This document shows positions 59,770-64,000 of a DNA stretch of 64,000 bases, piece after piece. Position numbers and translations under genes: made by a program. The stretch's first letter is position 1; each line of letters starts with the position of its first letter. Under the pieces are notes generated by a model. The model was not told where the DNA came from and ran no database searches. It saw only the letters and a list, made by a program, of their open reading frames with translations. This DNA comes from Bacteroidetes bacterium 47-18 (GTDB lineage Bacteria; Bacteroidota; Bacteroidia; Chitinophagales; Chitinophagaceae): assembly GCA_001897155.1 (NCBI GenBank), contig MKSF01000033.1:62001-126000 (forward strand), in the 5' to 3' direction.

Positions 59770-62700
59770 GCTTATGTGCTATAAATTCTCTGAGGGGTAA
59801 AATTATATCTTTATAAAATGCTTCACTGTTCCAGCCGGCACTGTCTCTTTCCTGCGCTGTCTGCCGGTAGTACATATTCCAGTAAGGATCATCCACCTGC
59901 CTGATGACCTTTTCCTTATCCAGGGCTCCGGGAGATAAGGCCATATCCCCGGTCTCCGTGTCCGTAAGGTACGGGTAGAACAGCACATCCATTTCCAGGG
60001 GATGCTCACTGCCGGCAAGCCAGTATCTCAGCACGGCTTCCAGGTAGTCCAGGGCCGCCGCGGGCGTGATGCCGGACAGGTCTATCCTGGCCAGCGACCT
60101 TTCCTCATCCTTTTCCCTGTATTTCACGATGCAGACCGTATCTATGGCATCCAGTGCCCTCCCCGCTACGGCATCCAGGTAACAGCCAACAAGATGCTTA
60201 TCGTAATTGGAGGAGAAGACAACCCGGTACATCGTCCGGCCGAGGGTAAGGGTCTCCGTATGCAAAATAGTACCGCCAACCGCTATGCTCCAGCGGGTCC
60301 GGTTAAGATCACTACCGGCTTCCGGTATCAGCGTGTCCAGCTTCTGCTTCATATCCGTCCAGTACCTGTCCACGTAATACGCGCCTACATTCTTAAGCGG
60401 CAGCAGCCCTTTCAGCTGGCCCTGCCGTAAAAAGCCTTCTTTATCCTTTCCTTCAAAAACAGACTGGTATATTTCATGATGCAGCCGGAAACGGGCCAGG
60501 CCATCCTCACCTGTAAAGACAAACATCTCCTGGTCCTCTATGGCATCAGGCGACTGCTCCAGGCGGATACCCAGCACCTGGCGGTAAAAATATTTTAAAG
60601 GCGAGCTGACGAACTGCACCAGTACGGCGAGGTTCAGCTCAGGGGGCAGCGCAGTCGCCTCCCTCACCGCCGGCACAGGCGCTATTCTTTTGACCGCCGT
60701 GCCAGCCGGTTTATTATAATAATACAGACCGGGAAACGCCGGGTCATTATAACGGGCGCTGAAGCTGTGCAGGGGATGCTGTATGCAAAGCTCCTCTTCC
60801 ACGTTCACTCCCGCCGGTACCCGCTGCTGCAGGTACACCAGGAGATCATTGATCAGCACGGACGGGTTTTTGAGCGTATTATCCTTTGGAGACCGCGCAT
60901 TATAGCTGATGTAGAGCCGGCTCTGCGCGGACAGCACCGTTTCCAGGAACAGGTGCTTATCGCTGTCCTTCAGGTTCCTGTCTCCCAGCTGGTGCCGGTC
61001 CTGCATCAGGTTAAAATTCAGCCGCTTTTCCTTCCGGGGAAATTTATCATCATCCATACCCAGCATCGCCACCACCTTAAAGGGAATGCTCCGCATCGGG
61101 ACCACGGAGCAGAAGGTAATCCCGCCGTTATAAAACAGGCCTGATCTTACATCTCCAGACAGTTGCTGCACAAAGCTGCGCTGGAAAATATCGTATGCCA
61201 GCGGCTCCTGGAAGAACCGGGACGCTTCGGCATATTCGTTCATCAGGCTATGGAGGTATTTCATATCCTCTCCCATCACTTCCTCATCCTGCTGCAGGAA
61301 GGCAGCCGTCACACCTCTGACATATTCCAGCCATTCCGCCACCGTACGGGCTTTATAGCGCTGCTCCACGCTTTTCATCAGTTGCGTTACAAAGGCGGAG
61401 AATAGTATCACGTCCTGCGAGGCCATACCTTCCACGACATCCAGGGGATAGAAATCGCTCCCGTCCTCCGTTGCCACCAGGTCTTCACCGCTCATACAGA
61501 TACCGTACATCATCCTCCGCACGCCGTTCCACCAGCTCATCGTATAGGTCTGGTCCCCGGTATGCCCCCGCCACCCGCTGCGGATATTGGCCTCCTGCAC
61601 GATGCTGCGTACCAGGCCGATATCCCGGATTCCCGTTTTTTCCCTGATCGCCCTGAATTCCAGCAGGCCCAGCACCTGCTCTGCCGTACAGCTATCCTCT
61701 TTCAGGCTCAGTATTTCCAGCAGCGCTCCCGGCAGCGTATCGCCCTCCGAAACATAGGTATCCGCGATCTTGTACCGGAAAGGCACCGGCGCATTGGAGA
61801 ACACCCCTTCTATAAAAGCCGCATATATATTCACATCACTGCACACCACCAGTATATCCCTGGCGCGGATGTCCGGCTGCTCCTCCGTCACAAGACGGAC
61901 AAGGTAGTTGTACAGGCCCTCCACTTCCCGTTGCGGGGTATAATGCCGGTGTACCTGGATGGTGCCGTCCCTTAAAAAATCATAAGGGATCGTATCCCTT
62001 TCCGAAAGCGTCATATTGTGAAATATCTCGAACTGGACCCTGGACAGCAGGGTCGTATTGGAAGGCTCGCTCACCGCTACCGGCTCGTAGGCATTGATCA
62101 GCTCCTCGTTCCGGAAGAGCAGGCGGATGGTCTGCTGTATCATTTTACCCCAGCTCACCAGCAGCTCGTTACCGATCGTATAATGCTCATTGATCACATA
62201 CCCTTTGGCTTTCCACAAGGCGATATCCCTCTCACTGTTATCATCCCCCCAGTAAATGAACGGGGAGGGATTGATAAGGTAGAAACAGATATCAATATAT
62301 TTCGCAAGCCGGTAAAATACCTCCAGGTGATATTTGGTAAATACGGACAGGCCGAAAAGATAGATGACAGGCAACTGCTCCCGGAGCCGCCTATGCTTTT
62401 CCGGGTCGTCTATATGCTGCAGGATATAGTTCCTGACATAATTGATATTATGGTATTCGGAGGATTCCTGCCGGTGCCGGGCCTCTATTTTGCTCCACAG
62501 GTATGCCTGCCAGTGCGGCGCGCTGTCCGGGCTCATAGCGCTCCATTCTTCTATGAACTCCTGCCGGTATATCTGGTACTGGTCGAACAAGTCTGCTACC
62601 TTTTCCGCTAGCAGCAGGCGCTTTATGTCCGTATCGTGCGTGGTATCCAGCAGGTAGGTCGCCTGCTCGGGGAAACGCGTTTTAAATTCTTCCGTCCCCA

Positions 62701-62989
62701 GGATATTATAGAGCATCCATACATAGCTCTGCCGGTTCAGCGTTACCTGGAAGGCCCCGCCCAGCGCGAGATAGACCACAAAGAGAATATCATTGGGCCT
62801 GGAGAACCTGATATTGGATGCGATGCCCCAGCCTGCAGCCAGCTGATGCTTCAGCCAGATATTCATCCCCTCCGTCTGGGAGACGATATGATACGGCTGG
62901 AATACCGGAGGCACCCGGGATTGCATCCCTGAGCGCAACTGCCGGAACAGACCGTCCAACTGGTTAGATACATACAACTGGATAGACAT
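59756..62989 (-). CDS. recC: Exodeoxyribonuclease V subunit gamma (RecC)
   Basis: A 1077-residue RecC. The N-terminus IQLYVSNQLDGLFRQL … PYHIVSQTEGMNIWLKHQLA…G.ASNIRF is diagnostic of RecC. Internal RecC signatures include VYLFGLSVFTKYHLEVF and GGITFCSVVPMRSIPFKVVAMLGMDDDKFPR. MSIQLY at 62989 is chosen; the longer frame adds a non-conserved Cys-rich stretch. It acts with RecB and RecD in double-strand break repair and phage DNA degradation; recB and recD are not in this window. Confidence 0.93.
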   Translation of the reverse strand: MSIQLYVSNQLDGLFRQLRSGMQSRVPPVFQPYHIVSQTEGMNIWLKHQLAAGWGIASNIRFSRPNDILFVVYLALGGAFQVTLNRQSYVWMLYNILGTEEFKTRFPEQATYLLDTTHDTDIKRLLLAEKVADLFDQYQIYRQEFIEEWSAMSPDSAPHWQAYLWSKIEARHRQESSEYHNINYVRNYILQHIDDPEKHRRLREQLPVIYLFGLSVFTKYHLEVFYRLAKYIDICFYLINPSPFIYWGDDNSERDIALWKAKGYVINEHYTIGNELLVSWGKMIQQTIRLLFRNEELINAYEPVAVSEPSNTTLLSRVQFEIFHNMTLSERDTIPYDFLRDGTIQVHRHYTPQREVEGLYNYLVRLVTEEQPDIRARDILVVCSDVNIYAAFIEGVFSNAPVPFRYKIADTYVSEGDTLPGALLEILSLKEDSCTAEQVLGLLEFRAIREKTGIRDIGLVRSIVQEANIRSGWRGHTGDQTYTMSWWNGVRRMMYGICMSGEDLVATEDGSDFYPLDVVEGMASQDVILFSAFVTQLMKSVEQRYKARTVAEWLEYVRGVTAAFLQQDEEVMGEDMKYLHSLMNEYAEASRFFQEPLAYDIFQRSFVQQLSGDVRSGLFYNGGITFCSVVPMRSIPFKVVAMLGMDDDKFPRKEKRLNFNLMQDRHQLGDRNLKDSDKHLFLETVLSAQSRLYISYNARSPKDNTLKNPSVLINDLLVYLQQRVPAGVNVEEELCIQHPLHSFSARYNDPAFPGLYYYNKPAGTAVKRIAPVPAVREATALPPELNLAVLVQFVSSPLKYFYRQVLGIRLEQSPDAIEDQEMFVFTGEDGLARFRLHHEIYQSVFEGKDKEGFLRQGQLKGLLPLKNVGAYYVDRYWTDMKQKLDTLIPEAGSDLNRTRWSIAVGGTILHTETLTLGRTMYRVVFSSNYDKHLVGCYLDAVAGRALDAIDTVCIVKYREKDEERSLARIDLSGITPAAALDYLEAVLRYWLAGSEHPLEMDVLFYPYLTDTETGDMALSPGALDKEKVIRQVDDPYWNMYYRQTAQERDSAGWNSEAFYKDIILPLREFIAHKHDTE

Positions 62990-63155
62990 AGGACATTTAC
63001 TACAATCAGTACATAAAAGACAATAAAAATAATAAATCTTTGGAAGGTAAACCAACGAAACTGCCCGCTGCATTCATGGCAACCGGTCTTACTGTGGCTC
63101 CGGAGAGGCAAAATATGCCATTTCCCGGCGCAACAGTGCCGGTAATATCCCTGCG

Positions 63156-63773
63156 CTAATCCGGCTTTTTCGTGCTTCCCGGTCCTTCCGCCTGCAACAT
63201 CTTCCGCCATTCAAAATAGCTGACGGATGCTACAATGAACAGGAATGCTGTCAGGGCGGCATAGAGGTATAACCCTTTATGGATCTGTAAGGGAACGGCA
63301 ATAAAATTACTGATATTCAGCACAAGCCAGTTCTCTACCTTCCTTTTAGCCATCAGCCACATCCCTGCCCAGGCAAAAGCCGCGACCGTAGCGTCCCAGA
63401 CCACATCCAGGCTATCCGTGTAAGTGCTGATGACCGTATATAATATGACAAATGCGGTCACCACGATACCGGCCGCTCCTAAAAGCTCCTTCCGCGTAGC
63501 CGATGATATCGGTACAGGCCGTTCATCTTTCCTTTTGAACTGCCAGATATACAGCCCGTAAACGCTCATGACCAGGTAGTACAGATTCAGGTAAGCCTCC
63601 GCGTACAGGGATGCCCCGTAAAAGATATAAATGGTCACGGCGACCCCTATGATCCCGAATATGTAATTGACCGGGTTATTCTTACGGGCATATAATACCT
63701 GCAGCACGCTGAAAAAGACACCCGTTATTTCCAGCCAGGGCCACGCTGCTATGCTTTCCCACAGATGATGCAT
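63156..63773 (-). CDS. pnuC: Nicotinamide riboside/mononucleotide transporter PnuC
   Basis: A 205-residue protein with seven TM helices. Family signatures: LEITGVFFSVLQVLYARKNNPVNYIFGIIG and the AEAYLNLYYLVMSVYGLYIW helix. The RKVENWLVLNISNFIAVPLQIHKGLYLYAALTAFLFIVA region is the canonical PnuC end. It takes up nicotinamide riboside for NAD synthesis by facilitated diffusion. It follows nth by 18 bp; no NadR kinase or riboswitch is seen in the 64 kb. Confidence 0.92.
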   Translation of the reverse strand: MHHLWESIAAWPWLEITGVFFSVLQVLYARKNNPVNYIFGIIGVAVTIYIFYGASLYAEAYLNLYYLVMSVYGLYIWQFKRKDERPVPISSATRKELLGAAGIVVTAFVILYTVISTYTDSLDVVWDATVAAFAWAGMWLMAKRKVENWLVLNISNFIAVPLQIHKGLYLYAALTAFLFIVASVSYFEWRKMLQAEGPGSTKKPD

Positions 63774-63791
63774 ACGGTAGTTTTTAAGTCG

Positions 63792-64000
63792 TTACGGCTG
63801 CTGCTGCAAGGCCGTTTTATGTTTATGGTAATATTTGCAGGCGGACGTAAGAGGACATACCCCGCACCTGGGCGTACGGGCAAGGCAGATATACCTGCCA
63901 TGCAGGATGAGCCAGTGGTGAGCCTTATGTATCAGCGCTTTCGGAAAATGGGTAATGAGTATTTTCTCGACCTTTACCGGCGTATTAGCCGTCAGTGGTA
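63792..64000 (-). CDS. nth: Endonuclease III, C-terminal fragment (gene continues beyond window)
   Basis: Minus-strand frame open at the right edge, ending with TAA at 63792-63794. The last 68 residues include KALIHKAHHWLILHGRYIC and the [4Fe-4S] Cys motif C-x6-C-x2-C-x5-C (CLARTPRCGVCPLTSAC), diagnostic of endonuclease III. It excises oxidised pyrimidines. The N-terminal HhH and catalytic Lys/Asp lie outside the window. It is upstream of pnuC by 18 bp and so likely in the same transcript. Confidence 0.9.
   Translation of the reverse strand, partial: PLTANTPVKVEKILITHFPKALIHKAHHWLILHGRYICLARTPRCGVCPLTSACKYYHKHKTALQQQP

Overview
The window looks like chromosomal DNA of a Bacteroidota bacterium, most likely a Chitinophagaceae-type member. 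The evidence is: several secreted proteins ending in type IX secretion (T9SS) type A C-terminal sorting domains; an LpxC-FabZ fusion followed by LpxA; a MoxR/DUF58/BatD/BatA cluster; DUF4175; and repeated TAnnTTTG promoter -7 elements. No rRNA or tRNA gene, CRISPR array, prophage or transposase was seen.

Layout. 1-4.6 kb (minus): a partial surface-repeat protein, creD, a Coq4-like gene, a winged-helix regulator with a membrane partner, and an XRE regulator with a three-operator array. 5-16 kb: three large repeat-rich secreted proteins (SBBP propeller; ~77-residue repeats; 7 x 55-residue repeats plus Ig/PKD) around L-threonine dehydrogenase. 16-24 kb: VIT transporter, crotonase, VOC protein, three lipoproteins, Mrp ATPase. 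24.7-28.7 kb: short aerotolerance (Bat) operon, followed by a 246-256 bp tandem repeat array. 29.6-39.7 kb: nitronate monooxygenase-like enzyme, rnhB (UUG start), DUF4175, LuxE-like ligase, lpxC/fabZ, lpxA and an ABC ATPase (lipid A module). 39.7-50 kb: an AT-richer accessory stretch with a hipBST-like tripartite toxin-antitoxin system, many unknown secreted or membrane proteins, and two disrupted genes (a frameshift at ~44.14 kb and an in-frame TGA at 47385). 52-56.1 kb: an operon of DUF892 ferritin-like protein, glycosyltransferase, UDP-galactopyranose mutase and clan GH-A glycosidase. 56.2-64 kb (minus): T9SS protein, then nth, pnuC, recC, a nucleoside deaminase and a vWA membrane protein in tightly packed order.

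The most distinctive non-coding signal is a dispersed intergenic repeat family. It is a ~184 bp MITE-like element with imperfect terminal inverted repeats (two fairly complete copies and about seven partial ones), often joined to a 25-nt hairpin module, and amplified in tandem at 28.7-29.5 kb. The clearest regulatory signals are three operator sets: CTTTG-N5-CAAAG at two promoters of the creD/regulator locus, three GAATA-N3-TATTC palindromes spaced 20/21 bp upstream of the XRE gene, and three HipB-type operators spaced exactly 61 bp apart upstream of hipB.

All functional names come from reading motifs and family resemblance by eye; no database search was run.
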